Positions 55,638 through 64,000 of a DNA stretch of 64,000 nucleotides are shown here, one piece after another (position 1 is the first letter of the stretch; the number at the start of each line of letters is the position of its first letter). This DNA comes from Alphaproteobacteria bacterium (GTDB lineage Bacteria; Pseudomonadota; Alphaproteobacteria; UBA828): NCBI GenBank assembly GCA_022820945.1, contig JAJEEP010000003.1, positions 1 through 64,000 on the forward strand. The letters are read 5' to 3'. The notes under the pieces are model-generated. The model was not told where the DNA came from. It worked only from the letters and a program-made list of their open reading frames with translations, and made no database searches. Made by a program: the position numbers and the translations under genes.

Positions 55638-56585
55638 ATGTCCAGACAACTCACCGTCGCCGCGGCCCAGATGGGGCCGATCGCGCGCGCGGAGCCGCGC
55701 ACGCAAGTGGTCGACCGGCTGATCGCAATGCTGCGCACCGCGCACGAGGCCGGCGCCACGCTCGTGGTGTTTCCGGAACTGGCGCTCACCACCTTCTTTC
55801 CGCGTTGGGTCATCGACGATCCCGAGGAACTCGAAAGCTATTTCGAGAGCGAGATGCCCAACAACGAGACCCAGCCGCTGTTCGCCGCGGCGCAGGAACT
55901 CGGTGTCGGATTCCACCTCGGCTATGCTGAGATGGTCATCGAAGACGACGGTTCAAAGCGCTATTTCAATACCGCCATCATCGTCGACCGCGCGGGACAG
56001 ATCGCCGGGAAGTACCGCAAGGTCCATATCCCCGGCTACGCCGAGCCGCAGCCCGACCACGTGCATCAGCATCTCGAGAAGCGCTACTTCGAACCCGGCG
56101 ATCTCGGCTTCCCTGTGTTCCGCACCATGGACGGCGTGATGGGGATGTGCATCTGCAACGACCGGCGCTGGCCCGAGACCTACCGGGTTATGGGCCTCCA
56201 GGGCGTCGAGATGGTCATGCTCGGCTACAACACGCCGAGCACCAATCCCTTCGCCAAGGGGCAGGAGGCGCCGCATCTCGGCATGTTCCACAACCACCTC
56301 TCCATGCAGGCCGGCGCCTATCAGAACGGCACCTGGGTGGTCGCCTCGGCCAAGGCGGGCATGGAGGAGGGCATCCACCACATGGGCGGAAGCTGCATCA
56401 TCGCGCCCACAGGCGAGATCGTGGCCCAGGCCCAGGGCGAGGGCGACGAGGTGGTGAGCGCGCCCATCGACCTGGAGCGCGGGGGCTATATCCGCGAGAC
56501 CATCTTCAACTTCGCCGCGCATCGGCGGATCGAGCATTACGGCCTCATCACGAGCCGCACGGGTGCCAAGCCGCCGCCCGCTTAA
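55638..56585 (+). CDS. nitrilase-family hydrolase, N-carbamoyl-D-amino acid hydrolase-like
   Basis: A 315-residue carbon-nitrogen hydrolase. The catalytic triad is present: E47 in VVFPELALT, K128 in KYRKVHIPG and C173 in CICNDRRWPET. The close similarity of the CICNDRRWPE and LQGVEMVMLGYNTP regions to N-carbamoyl-D-amino acid hydrolases suggests cleavage of an N-carbamoyl amino acid to the free amino acid, CO2 and ammonia. No hydantoinase gene is adjacent, so the natural substrate may differ. The start is the ATG at 55638, with GGGGGAGGAG just upstream. Confidence 0.85.
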   Translation: MSRQLTVAAAQMGPIARAEPRTQVVDRLIAMLRTAHEAGATLVVFPELALTTFFPRWVIDDPEELESYFESEMPNNETQPLFAAAQELGVGFHLGYAEMVIEDDGSKRYFNTAIIVDRAGQIAGKYRKVHIPGYAEPQPDHVHQHLEKRYFEPGDLGFPVFRTMDGVMGMCICNDRRWPETYRVMGLQGVEMVMLGYNTPSTNPFAKGQEAPHLGMFHNHLSMQAGAYQNGTWVVASAKAGMEEGIHHMGGSCIIAPTGEIVAQAQGEGDEVVSAPIDLERGGYIRETIFNFAAHRRIEHYGLITSRTGAKPPPA

Positions 56586-56608
56586 GCGCGTGCGGCCGGC
56601 GGGCCGTC

Positions 56609-57580
56609 TCAGACGGTGAGGACAATCTTGCCGAAGTGCGCGTTGGCGCGCATGTGAGCCTGCGCCTCCGCCGCCTGTTCCAGCGGGAAGGTGCAGTCGA
56701 TCGGCAGGCTCAGCGTGCCGTCCTCCACCGCCTCCCAGATGTCGGCGCGCATGGCGGCGTTGATGGCGCGCACTTCCTCCACCGAGCGGGTGCGGAAGGT
56801 CACGCCGATATAGTCGATGCGCTTCAGCGCATGCAGATCGAAGTCGAACTCGGCGGTAAAGCCGCCGAGGCGGCCCACGTTGACGATCCGCCCAAGCACT
56901 GCCGCCGCCTGCATGGTCTGGTTGGCGAGCCCGCCCGAGACCTGGTCGATGGTGAGATCCACACCCTTGCCGCCGGTGGCTTCCCGCGCCTGCTCCACCC
57001 ATTGGGAGTCGCCGGGGTCCAGCACCGCGTCCGCACCCACCTCGGCGAGCCGTGCGCGCCGGCCCGCATCGCGTGAGGTGGCGAGCACCGTTCCCGCGCC
57101 CTTCAGGCGGGCGATCTGAATCGCCATGATCCCGACGCCCGAACTCGCGCCCTGGATCAAGACGGACTCTCCCGCCGTGAGCCGGCCGTTGGTGACAAGC
57201 GCATCGTGCATGGTCTGGAGCGCGATGGGCAGCGTCGCCGCCTTGACCGGGCTGGCCGCGGCCTTGGGCACGGGGCAGACCCGGCCCCAGTCGGTGACGG
57301 CGTACTCGGCGTAGCCGCCGGCGCCCGAGCACATGACCCGGTCGCCGGGCCGGAACTCCGGCACGTCCGAGCCGACCTCAGCCACCTCCCCGGCCCACTC
57401 GAGGCCCGCGATCGTGCCGGCGCCGCCGAGCGCCCCGTGAGGCCGGCCCGCAGCCATGATCAGATCTGCCCGGTTGAGCCCGCTGGCTCCGACCTTGACC
57501 AGGACCTCGTTGGCTTTGGGCTCGGGAACCGGCACCTCGCGAACGGCCAGACCCTCGTCGCTCAACACCACTGCCTTCAT
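56609..57580 (-). CDS. quinone oxidoreductase-type medium-chain dehydrogenase
   Basis: A 323-residue NADPH-dependent reductase of the zinc-independent medium-chain family. It has an N-terminal GroES-like domain (VREVPVPEPKANEVLVKVGA, SGLNRADLIMA) and a Rossmann domain with the nucleotide motif GASSGVGIMAIQIA. It lacks the cysteine cluster that binds structural zinc. Quinone or enoyl substrates are typical for the family. The start is the ATG at 57578-57580, with GGGAGA upstream. It converges on the nitrilase-family gene. Confidence 0.85.
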   Translation of the reverse strand: MKAVVLSDEGLAVREVPVPEPKANEVLVKVGASGLNRADLIMAAGRPHGALGGAGTIAGLEWAGEVAEVGSDVPEFRPGDRVMCSGAGGYAEYAVTDWGRVCPVPKAAASPVKAATLPIALQTMHDALVTNGRLTAGESVLIQGASSGVGIMAIQIARLKGAGTVLATSRDAGRRARLAEVGADAVLDPGDSQWVEQAREATGGKGVDLTIDQVSGGLANQTMQAAAVLGRIVNVGRLGGFTAEFDFDLHALKRIDYIGVTFRTRSVEEVRAINAAMRADIWEAVEDGTLSLPIDCTFPLEQAAEAQAHMRANAHFGKIVLTV

Positions 57581-57792
57581 TCGTCGTCTCCCATCGGCAT
57601 GAACCGCGGCAGCTCGGGCCACCGCGAGCGGATTGCGCACCGTTGACCGTATTGAATTGGACACCGGCGCGGCCCCTCCTTAGACATACTTATAACCTGT
57701 GTTGACGCAGTGCGCCGGTGCGTCGCAGCGTTTGCAGCGGAGTCATGCGCAACTCAACTATGCTGAGTTCGGCGGTTGGAGATTTTCTTGGA

Positions 57793-60240
57793 ATGCAAAG
57801 CCCGTGTCGCCGCATGACGAGACTGGCCCAGGCCGCAATCCTGGTGTTGGCCGTCGCGGGGCTTGTCTCCGCCTGCGGCGGCGGGGGTGGCGATCCGGGC
57901 CCACGAACGACGGCCCCGCCCGACACCGATCAGCCTCTCGAGTCAGACCCGGCATCCGAGCTGGATCCGCCGACGACCGACGATGTCATGCGGTCCTGCA
58001 TCGAAACCGTCATCGGCTGTCTGGCGCCGGAGGCGTACGAAGCTGAGCGGCAGACGATTGCGGATGCACATAGCGGTGAGGGTGAATTCAAGAACCAGTG
58101 GGGCTTGACGCTGATCCGGGCGGACCGGGCCTATGCGCAACTCGAGCTGAAGCACGGCAGCGGTACGGTGCCCGGCAGCGGCCAGACTGTCGGTCTGATC
58201 GACACCGGAATCGACGCCGGGCACCCGGTGTTCGCCGGCAAGACGGTAAGCGAGCACTTCTTCGGGACGGCGATGGACGAAACCGGCGCCGGGTTTTCTC
58301 ACGGCACGGCGGTGGCGAGCATCATCGCGGCCCGGCGCGGCAGCGTGTTCGACTACCCCGGCGCGAGCCCTGCGCAGGGCGTTGCCTGGGGCGCTGACAT
58401 CGCGATGTTCGCGGTCCCGACGGGTCGAGACGACGGTATTTACGAGCCGCTCTCGTTCACCGTCGGCACCGGCGTCGACGATCGGTGGGCGGCCAGGATC
58501 GATCACATGATCGACTGGTCGAGCGGTGGGCGGACACTCGATTTCATCAATTCGAGCGTCGGCTACCACGGAATCATCGATCAATACAGCGAAGAGGATC
58601 TGCGCGAGATCTTCGGCAGCTACATCGAGGCCCTCGCACAAGCAGACAGGACCGACAAGACGATCTTCATCTGGGCAGCCGGCAACGCCCACGGCGACGA
58701 CTGCAATGCCGAGGACTTCGAGGACGCCCCGCAGCTTTGCGTAGACGGGAAAATCGACGCCAGGTCGGTCGAGGTTCAGGCCGGGCTTCCGGCCCGGATT
58801 GCCGAGTTGCGCGGGCACCTCGTCTCCGTCGTGGCCGTTGCGCCCGACAGCGACGGAGACGGCACCTTCGGGATCGCCGACTTCTCCAATCGCTGCGGCA
58901 TTGCCAAGGACTGGTGCCTCGCCGCACCGGGAGAGGACGTTCGGGTGGCCTATTTCGGCCCCTACGAGGAAAGAGCGGCGGGACGGCGCAATGCTGACGC
59001 TGACGGAACCTCCCTTGCCGCACCCATGGTGACCGGCGCGCTCGTGGTGATGAAGGATTACTTCCGCGACGAGCTCTACAACACCGATCTGGTGGCGCGG
59101 CTCCTGGCAACCGCCAACCGGGATGGCATCTATGCCGACGCGGATGTCTACGGCCAGGGTCTGCTGGACCTCGCCGCCGCGACATCGCCCGTGGGCACAG
59201 CCGGCATCGCGCTAGGCCCGCGGGTCGAGGGTGCCGGTATCGACCTGACGGGGACCGGCCTTGATCTCGGTGGCGCCCTCGGCGACGGGTTGATGCAGGC
59301 GCTCGCGGGGCAGGAGGTTGCAGCCTTCGACGATCTCGGGGCGCCGTTCTGGTATTCGCTCGGCTCTCTCGCCGAGGCCGCGAGCGGTCCGTCAGCCGGT
59401 GGGAGGCTGCGGGGCTTCATGGCTCAATCGCAAGCGGGAGGCGGGGCTGGCTTCTGGCATCCCACACTCGGCGCACTTGAAGGAGTCGATAGCGTCTCCG
59501 CTCCGCTGCGGTTGGGCTTCCTCGATACGCCGAGTCTGGGGGCCACCGGCGGGCATCTCGCCCTCGCCGGGCGAGCGTTGACCCTGGGCAATGCGGGGCA
59601 GGGAGGCGCTGTCGCCGCTGCCTTCTCCACCGAAGGCCTGGACGGTGTGGCGCCCGTGTCTGGAGCCACGCTCGCCTGGCGGCCGGAAGGAGCGCCGCTC
59701 GGCCTGCGCGGCGGCTGGGTGGGCGAGCGCGAGGCCCTTCTTGGCACGAGCGCGACCGGCGCCTTCGGGCGTATGGCGGCTGCTTCGGTCTTCGCCGGTG
59801 TCGAGGCGAGCGAGCGAGTCGGTGCATGGCGTCTCGGCGCCAACGCCGAGGTCGGCACGGTCGACGCAGCGGTGGAGGGCGGGCTGATCGCGCACGTCTC
59901 GCCGCTCACCACGAGCGCCTTCGCCCTCCACGCTATGCGCTCGTTTTCCGACGAGGGCACGCTCACGCTCTCGCTCTTGCAGCCGCTCCGCGTGGAGTCC
60001 GGCTACGCCCGCCTTACGGTTCCCGTCGGCCGCACGAAGGACGGCTTCGTGCGCCGCCGCTCGCTGACGGCCGATCTCGTGCCATCAGGCCGGCAAATCG
60101 AAGTCGCGGCCCAGTGGAGGCAGTCGCTCACGCAAGGCGGCGAGTTCCGCCTGGGCGCGGCGTGGACCCATCATCCGGGACACGCCTCTGCGGCCGACCC
60201 CGATCTCACGATCCTGGCCGGTTGGCGCCACACATTCTGA
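57793..60240 (+). CDS. lipidated subtilisin-type autotransporter protease, NalP-like
   Basis: About 815 residues. A lipoprotein signal ends VAGLVSAC (C28), followed by a poly-Gly and Pro/Asp linker. The S8 peptidase domain (about 100-430) has the triad D137 (GLIDTGID), H170 (SHGTAVASII) and S407 (DGTSLAAPM), with oxyanion N298 in WAAGN. After a passenger-like region, the C-terminal part from about 560 alternates hydrophobic and polar residues and ends WRHTF, an outer-membrane barrel signal. It resembles lipid-anchored autotransporter proteases such as neisserial NalP, which release surface proteins. I used the ATG at 57793 (GGAG ten bases upstream); an ATG at 57814 and a GTG at 57718 are also possible. 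Confidence 0.82.
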   Translation: MQSPCRRMTRLAQAAILVLAVAGLVSACGGGGGDPGPRTTAPPDTDQPLESDPASELDPPTTDDVMRSCIETVIGCLAPEAYEAERQTIADAHSGEGEFKNQWGLTLIRADRAYAQLELKHGSGTVPGSGQTVGLIDTGIDAGHPVFAGKTVSEHFFGTAMDETGAGFSHGTAVASIIAARRGSVFDYPGASPAQGVAWGADIAMFAVPTGRDDGIYEPLSFTVGTGVDDRWAARIDHMIDWSSGGRTLDFINSSVGYHGIIDQYSEEDLREIFGSYIEALAQADRTDKTIFIWAAGNAHGDDCNAEDFEDAPQLCVDGKIDARSVEVQAGLPARIAELRGHLVSVVAVAPDSDGDGTFGIADFSNRCGIAKDWCLAAPGEDVRVAYFGPYEERAAGRRNADADGTSLAAPMVTGALVVMKDYFRDELYNTDLVARLLATANRDGIYADADVYGQGLLDLAAATSPVGTAGIALGPRVEGAGIDLTGTGLDLGGALGDGLMQALAGQEVAAFDDLGAPFWYSLGSLAEAASGPSAGGRLRGFMAQSQAGGGAGFWHPTLGALEGVDSVSAPLRLGFLDTPSLGATGGHLALAGRALTLGNAGQGGAVAAAFSTEGLDGVAPVSGATLAWRPEGAPLGLRGGWVGEREALLGTSATGAFGRMAAASVFAGVEASERVGAWRLGANAEVGTVDAAVEGGLIAHVSPLTTSAFALHAMRSFSDEGTLTLSLLQPLRVESGYARLTVPVGRTKDGFVRRRSLTADLVPSGRQIEVAAQWRQSLTQGGEFRLGAAWTHHPGHASAADPDLTILAGWRHTF

Positions 60241-60470
60241 TCAAGACTTGCTGCGAGGCTTTGCTCGCGCTGCGACCTGGGAAAGACCACGCGGGTTGTG
60301 CTGGCAACATAGTCATTATTTTGTCGAAACTGCGCTATGCCCTTGTGGATATGGTATTATAGCCCGTCGAAACCGTTGACGCCTATTATGGTCATGCTCA
60401 AACTTTCGTCGTCGAGTCGGTATTCGCGGTAATATGTATCGACCCCCCACGAGTGAAACGGGAGCGAGCA
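60241..60470. promoter_or_regulatory. hupB upstream region
   Basis: AT-rich 230-base leader with TTGACG at 60376-60381 as a possible -35 box; no good -10 partner was found. CGGGAGCGAG just before the ATG at 60471 is the ribosome binding site. Confidence 0.4.
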
Positions 60471-60746
60471 ATGAACAAGGCTGAGCTGATCAGGGCTGTC
60501 GCAAGCGATGCGGACATCTCCAACGCCGACGCTGCGCGTGCGGTGGACAGTGTGTTCGGCGCGATTACCGACACGCTGCGGAGCGGCTCCGATGTCAGGC
60601 TGGCGGGATTTGGCTCGTTCAGCGTCGTCGAACGGAAGGCCACGACCGGGCGAAACCCGCGCACGGGCGAAACGATTGCGATCGCCGCCTCCAAGCAGCC
60701 GAAGTTCAAGGCCGGCAAGACGCTCAAGGACGCGGTCAACGCCTGA
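60471..60746 (+). CDS. hupB: DNA-binding protein HU
   Basis: Nucleoid protein of 91 residues, full length. It starts MNKAELIRAVA and carries the DNA-binding arm region FGSFSVVERKATTGRNPRTG, then FKAGKTLKDAV. The start is the ATG at 60471 after GGGAGC. The order hupB, tRNA-Val, tRNA-Asp, nuo is conserved in many alphaproteobacteria, where lon usually lies upstream; here an autotransporter protease occupies that place. Confidence 0.95.
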   Translation: MNKAELIRAVASDADISNADAARAVDSVFGAITDTLRSGSDVRLAGFGSFSVVERKATTGRNPRTGETIAIAASKQPKFKAGKTLKDAVNA

Positions 60747-60768
60747 CCGCCGTCCCGCCTGCCGGCGC

Positions 60769-60844
60769 GGGCGGTTAGCTCAGCTGGGAGAGCGCTTGGT
60801 TTACACCCAAGAGGTCGGCGGTTCGATCCCGTCACCGCCCACCA
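60769..60844 (+). tRNA. tRNA-Val (anticodon TAC)
   Basis: 76 bases. Acceptor GGGCGGT pairs with ACCGCCC, the anticodon stem-loop CTTGGTTTACACCCAAG exposes TAC (Val), the T arm contains GGTTCGATCC, and the CCA tail is encoded at 60842-60844. Confidence 0.96.
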
Positions 60845-61003
60845 CGCGCTGGCTGCCCGCGAAGCGCTAATCGTCGAGACTCATCTCTGGGGGCGATGTC
60901 CAAACGTGGATCGTCGCCTCCGCCGCCAAGCAACTTGACCCCGCCGGACCCCTGCTCTACATGGGGGCGGCCGGCGCGGCGACGGCACGCCGCCGGATCC
61001 GTC

Positions 61004-61082
61004 GGGGGTGTAGCTCAGCCTGGTTTAGAGCGCCGGCCTGTCACGCCGGAGGTCGCGGGTTCGAGTCCCGTCACTCCCGCCA
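61004..61082 (+). tRNA. tRNA-Asp (anticodon GTC)
   Basis: 79 bases. Acceptor GGGGGTG pairs with CACTCCC (one G-T pair), the anticodon stem-loop CCGGCCTGTCACGCCGG exposes GTC (Asp), the D loop is 11 bases, the T arm contains GGTTCGAGTCC, and CCA is encoded at 61080-61082 after discriminator G. Confidence 0.96.
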
Positions 61083-61254
61083 TATCCCCGGAGTGCCGTT
61101 CTGGAGCGCCGGGACGGGAAGAGCTGCAACGGGGTGCCGCTTTGATGCAGGCTTCGGGATTCGGGGGCGGCTGGGCATGGCTGCGGCGCGAATGCCGTAG
61201 GGCTCCCACGCGAGGCCCGTCGGTCGCACGAGGCCGGCCGGAGGGTCGTGGCCG

Positions 61255-61629
61255 ATGACCGCATCGACCGATCTCCTCCTCGAATACCTGCCGATCGTCA
61301 TCTTTCTCGGCATTGCCGGCGTGATGGCGATCGCCGCCATCGCGGGCTCCTACGTGTTGGCGCCCCAGCGGCCGGACCGGGATAAGATCGCCGCCTACGA
61401 GTGCGGCTTCGACGCCTTCGAGGATGCGCGCGGCCGCTTCGACGTGCGCTTCTATCTCGTGGCCATCCTTTTCATCATCTTCGACCTCGAGGTCGCCTAC
61501 CTATTTCCGTGGGCGGTGTCGTTCAGCGAGATCGGGCTTTACGGCTTCTGGTCGATGATCGTCTTCCTGGGGCTGCTGACCATCGGCTTCGTCTACGAGT
61601 GGAAGAAGGGCGCGCTCGAATGGGAGTAG
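61255..61629 (+). CDS. nuoA: NADH-quinone oxidoreductase subunit A
   Basis: Membrane subunit of respiratory complex I, 124 residues with three helices. The conserved region [20 protein letters not shown] is seen, followed by [16 protein letters not shown], which includes the conserved acidic DLE. It is first in the nuo operon after the two tRNAs and its stop overlaps the nuoB start. Confidence 0.95.
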   Translation: MTASTDLLLEYLPIVIFLGIAGVMAIAAIAGSYVLAPQRPDRDKIAAYECGFDAFEDARGRFDVRFYLVAILFIIFDLEVAYLFPWAVSFSEIGLYGFWSMIVFLGLLTIGFVYEWKKGALEWE

Positions 61630-62174
61630 AGACCACGACCGTCGGCCTGCCGGGCAAGCCGCTGCCGGCGGGTGAGGCCCAGGACCGGGCGCTCGCGCTG
61701 GTCAGCGACGAGCTGAACGACAAGGGCTTCGTCGTCGCCCAGCTCGACAGCATCATCAACTGGGCGCGCACCGGCTCGCTCTGGCCGATGACGTTCGGCC
61801 TCGCCTGCTGCGCGGTCGAGTTCATGCAGACCATCGCGTCCCGCTACGACATCGACCGCATCGGCATGGTGCCGCGCGCGAGCCCACGCCAATCGGACGT
61901 GATGATCGTCGCGGGCACGCTCTGCAACAAGATGGCGCCCGCGTTCCGGCGGGTCTACGACCAGATGCCGGAGCCACGCTACGTCATCTCCATGGGTAGC
62001 TGCGCCAACGGCGGCGGCTACTATCACTATTCCTATTCGGTGGTGCGGGGCTGCGACCGTGTCGTCCCGGTGGATGTCTATGTTCCCGGCTGTCCGCCCA
62101 CGGCCGAAGCGCTGCTTTACGGCATCATGCAATTGCAGCGGAAGATCCGGCGCGAAGGGACCATCGCGCGCTAG
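61620..62174 (+). CDS. nuoB: NADH-quinone oxidoreductase subunit B
   Basis: Peripheral subunit of complex I carrying the N2 [4Fe-4S] cluster, 184 residues. The cysteine ligands are seen in [27 protein letters not shown] and [13 protein letters not shown]. The start is the ATG at 61620, which overlaps the end of nuoA by 10 bases; the frame is open further upstream. Confidence 0.95.
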   Translation: MGVETTTVGLPGKPLPAGEAQDRALALVSDELNDKGFVVAQLDSIINWARTGSLWPMTFGLACCAVEFMQTIASRYDIDRIGMVPRASPRQSDVMIVAGTLCNKMAPAFRRVYDQMPEPRYVISMGSCANGGGYYHYSYSVVRGCDRVVPVDVYVPGCPPTAEALLYGIMQLQRKIRREGTIAR

Positions 62175-62198
62175 CGCGCGGCGAGAGCGGGCGAGGGG

Positions 62199-62822
62199 AT
62201 GGACACGGCCGGATTACGCGACCTCGGCGAGCACGTCGCGACCAGTCTCAGCGACTACGTGTTCGCGGCCGAGGTCACCCGCGACGAGCTCACCGTGGAC
62301 GCACGCGCGGACCAGGCGGTGCGTGTGCTCAAGTTCCTGAAGGACGATCCGCGCTGCCGCTTCGAGCAGCTGACCGACCTCTGCGGGGTCGACTATCCGG
62401 AGCGCGACCCGCGCTTCGATGTCGTCTATCACCTGCTCAGCTTGAGCCACAATTGCAGGCTGCGCCTCAAGGTCGGTGTCAACGAGGACCAGCCGGTGCC
62501 GTCGGCGACAGAGATCTACCCCTCCGCTGGGTGGTGGGAGCGCGAGACCTGGGACCTCTACGGCATCTACTTCGCCGGCAATCCGGACTTACGGCGGCTG
62601 CTCACGGACTACGGCTTCGACGGCCATCCGCTCCGCAAGGATTTTCCGCTCACGGGCTACGTCGAGCTGCGCTACGACTCGGAGCAGAAGCGGGTGGTGT
62701 ACGAGCCGGTGAAGCTCACCCAGGAATTCCGCCGCTTTGACTTCCTGAGCCCGTGGGAAGGCGCGTCCTACCCGTTGCCGGGCGACGAGAAGGCGGATGA
62801 AGCCGGCGAGGACGGGCGCTGA
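62199..62822 (+). CDS. nuoC: NADH-quinone oxidoreductase subunit C
   Basis: Peripheral arm subunit (30 kDa type) of complex I, 207 residues. The family signature is [19 protein letters not shown], then [20 protein letters not shown] and [14 protein letters not shown]. The C-terminus is acidic. The gap to nuoD is only 2 bases, fitting a single operon. Confidence 0.95.
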   Translation: MDTAGLRDLGEHVATSLSDYVFAAEVTRDELTVDARADQAVRVLKFLKDDPRCRFEQLTDLCGVDYPERDPRFDVVYHLLSLSHNCRLRLKVGVNEDQPVPSATEIYPSAGWWERETWDLYGIYFAGNPDLRRLLTDYGFDGHPLRKDFPLTGYVELRYDSEQKRVVYEPVKLTQEFRRFDFLSPWEGASYPLPGDEKADEAGEDGR

Positions 62823-62824
62823 CC

Positions 62825-64000
62825 ATGAGCGAGCGCCAGATCCGCAACATGACCGTGAATTTTGGGCCGCAGCATCCGGCGGCGCACGGGGTGCTACGCC
62901 TGGTTCTGGAGATGGACGGCGAGGTGGTCGAGCGGGCGGACCCGCACATCGGCCTGCTCCATCGCGGCACCGAGAAGCTGATCGAATACAAGACCTACCT
63001 GCAGGCGGTGCCCTATTTCGACCGGCTCGACTATGTCGCGCCGATGAACCAGGAGCACGCCTACGCGCTCGCCGTCGAGGCCCTGCTCGGACTCGAGATT
63101 CCCAGGCGGGCCCAGTACATCCGGGTGCTCTACAGCGAGATTTCGCGCATCGCCAACCACCTGATGAACATCTGCACCATGGCGCTCGACGTCGGCGCGA
63201 TGACTCCCTTCTTCTGGGGCTTCGAGGAGCGCGAGCTGACCATGGAGTTCTACGAGCGGGCGTCGGGCTCGCGCCTCCATGCCGCCTACTTCCGCCCCGG
63301 CGGCGTCGCCTACGATCTCGCTCCCGAGCTGCTCTCGGACATCGGCGCGTGGAACGAGAAGTTCCCCAAGGTCATCGACGACATCGAGAACGTGCTGACC
63401 GAGAACCGCATCTTCAAGCAGCGGACGGTGGACATCGGCATTCTGAGCCCGCAGGAGGCCTTCGACTGGGGGCTCACCGGGCCGGTGCTGCGCGGCTCCG
63501 GTGTCTCCTGGGACCTGCGCCGCAACCAGCCCTACGAGATCTACAGCGAGCTCGACTTCGGGGTGCCTGTCGGCTCCAACGGCGACTGCTACGAGCGCTA
63601 TCTCGTCCGTATGGAGGAGATGAGGCAGTGCGTCAAGATAATCGCACAATGCCTTGAAAAGATGCCGAAAGGGCCGGTCAAGGTTCAGGACAACAAGATC
63701 ACGCCGCCGGCCAGGGCCGAGATGAAGGAATCGATGGAGGCGCTGATCCATCACTTCAAGCTCTACACCGAGGGCTACCATGTGCCGGCAGGCGAGGCCT
63801 ACCGGGCGGTGGAGGCGCCGAAGGGCGAGTTCGGGGTCTACCTCGTGGCCGACGGCACCAACCGGCCCTACCGCTGCAAGATCCGGGCGCCGGGCTTCGC
63901 GCACCTCCAGGTGCTCGACCACATGAGCAAGGGCCACATGCTGGCGGACACGGTGGCCAACCTCGCGAGCATGGACATCGTGTTCGGGGAGATCGACCGG
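62825..64000 (+). CDS. nuoD: NADH-quinone oxidoreductase subunit D (3' end cut by window)
   Basis: The 49-kDa subunit that forms part of the quinone site, 392 codons without a stop, nearly full length (about 393-400 residues expected). It begins with [16 protein letters not shown] and contains [36 protein letters not shown] and [14 protein letters not shown], with the conserved C-terminal VFGEIDR at the window edge. Only a codon or so plus the stop is probably missing. Confidence 0.94.
   Translation, partial: MSERQIRNMTVNFGPQHPAAHGVLRLVLEMDGEVVERADPHIGLLHRGTEKLIEYKTYLQAVPYFDRLDYVAPMNQEHAYALAVEALLGLEIPRRAQYIRVLYSEISRIANHLMNICTMALDVGAMTPFFWGFEERELTMEFYERASGSRLHAAYFRPGGVAYDLAPELLSDIGAWNEKFPKVIDDIENVLTENRIFKQRTVDIGILSPQEAFDWGLTGPVLRGSGVSWDLRRNQPYEIYSELDFGVPVGSNGDCYERYLVRMEEMRQCVKIIAQCLEKMPKGPVKVQDNKITPPARAEMKESMEALIHHFKLYTEGYHVPAGEAYRAVEAPKGEFGVYLVADGTNRPYRCKIRAPGFAHLQVLDHMSKGHMLADTVANLASMDIVFGEIDR

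Noticed and set aside
56600-56620. Palindrome CCGTCTCAGACGG at the convergent gene ends
   Set aside because: The two arms are adjacent with a one-base centre, so it cannot form a terminator hairpin.

Overview
High-GC bacterial chromosome segment, most likely from an alphaproteobacterium (Rhodospirillales/Hyphomicrobiales-like). The basis is the conserved blocks: hupB, tRNA-Val, tRNA-Asp and nuoABCD at the right end; a complete sufR-like/sufBCDSUT/sufA cluster; the DUF1285, NUDIX, DUF6111, cca block; and the protein families used. I cannot name a species. Conserved housekeeping blocks alternate with accessory loci.

Layout. 1-138: end of an IS630-type element. 179-4657 (minus): four-gene polyamine/opine-type ABC transporter. 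5102-7450: a soluble GAF/PAS histidine kinase, receiver and OmpR-type DNA-binding domain in one chain. 7848-13510: apparent catabolic operon with a Rieske oxygenase, a ProU-type betaine transporter (permease, binding protein, ATPase) and a D-2-hydroxyacid dehydrogenase. 13547-13754: scars of a DDE transposase and a tyrosine recombinase. 13950-31865: surface island with a TbpB-like lipoprotein, a Tad pilus locus (Flp pilin, CpaE, CpaF, TadB, TadC, prepilin peptidase, CpaB, two TadE/F-like pseudopilins, TadG with a VWA domain), a LysR regulator inside the locus, and a lipobox-bearing protein with Ig-like repeats and a C-terminal outer-membrane barrel. No secretin, CpaD or TadD is present. 31917-32186: truncated LivH permease fragment.

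32294-35059 (minus): RNA/CoA housekeeping block. 35277-43068 (minus): seven-gene operon joining a sugar-type ABC importer with a Tat-exported binding protein to acetoin-dehydrogenase-type E1 alpha, E1 beta and lipoyl-hydrolase E2. 43374-44771: Tat-exported multicopper oxidase. 44814-46766: acetoacetyl-CoA synthetase. 46935-47589: MntA/HepT toxin-antitoxin pair. 47741-54423: SUF iron-sulfur cluster operon, followed by tRNA-Pro on the other strand. 54604-57580: DUF502 membrane protein, N-carbamoyl-D-amino acid hydrolase-like nitrilase, and a quinone oxidoreductase. 57793-60240: NalP-like lipidated subtilisin autotransporter immediately upstream of hupB, where many alphaproteobacteria carry lon. 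60471-64000: hupB, two tRNAs and the start of the nuo operon, with nuoD cut by the window edge.

How it fits together. The accessory loci concern uptake and oxidation of small metabolites (polyamine-like, betaine-like and sugar/acetoin-like) and the cell surface (Tad pilus and three surface lipoproteins, two with C-terminal barrels). The most distinctive elements are the Rieske/ProU/hydroxyacid dehydrogenase operon, the ABC-acetoin dehydrogenase operon, and the Tad island, whose pilin has an Ala before the processing site and a Gly/Thr repeat tail. No CRISPR array or prophage was seen.
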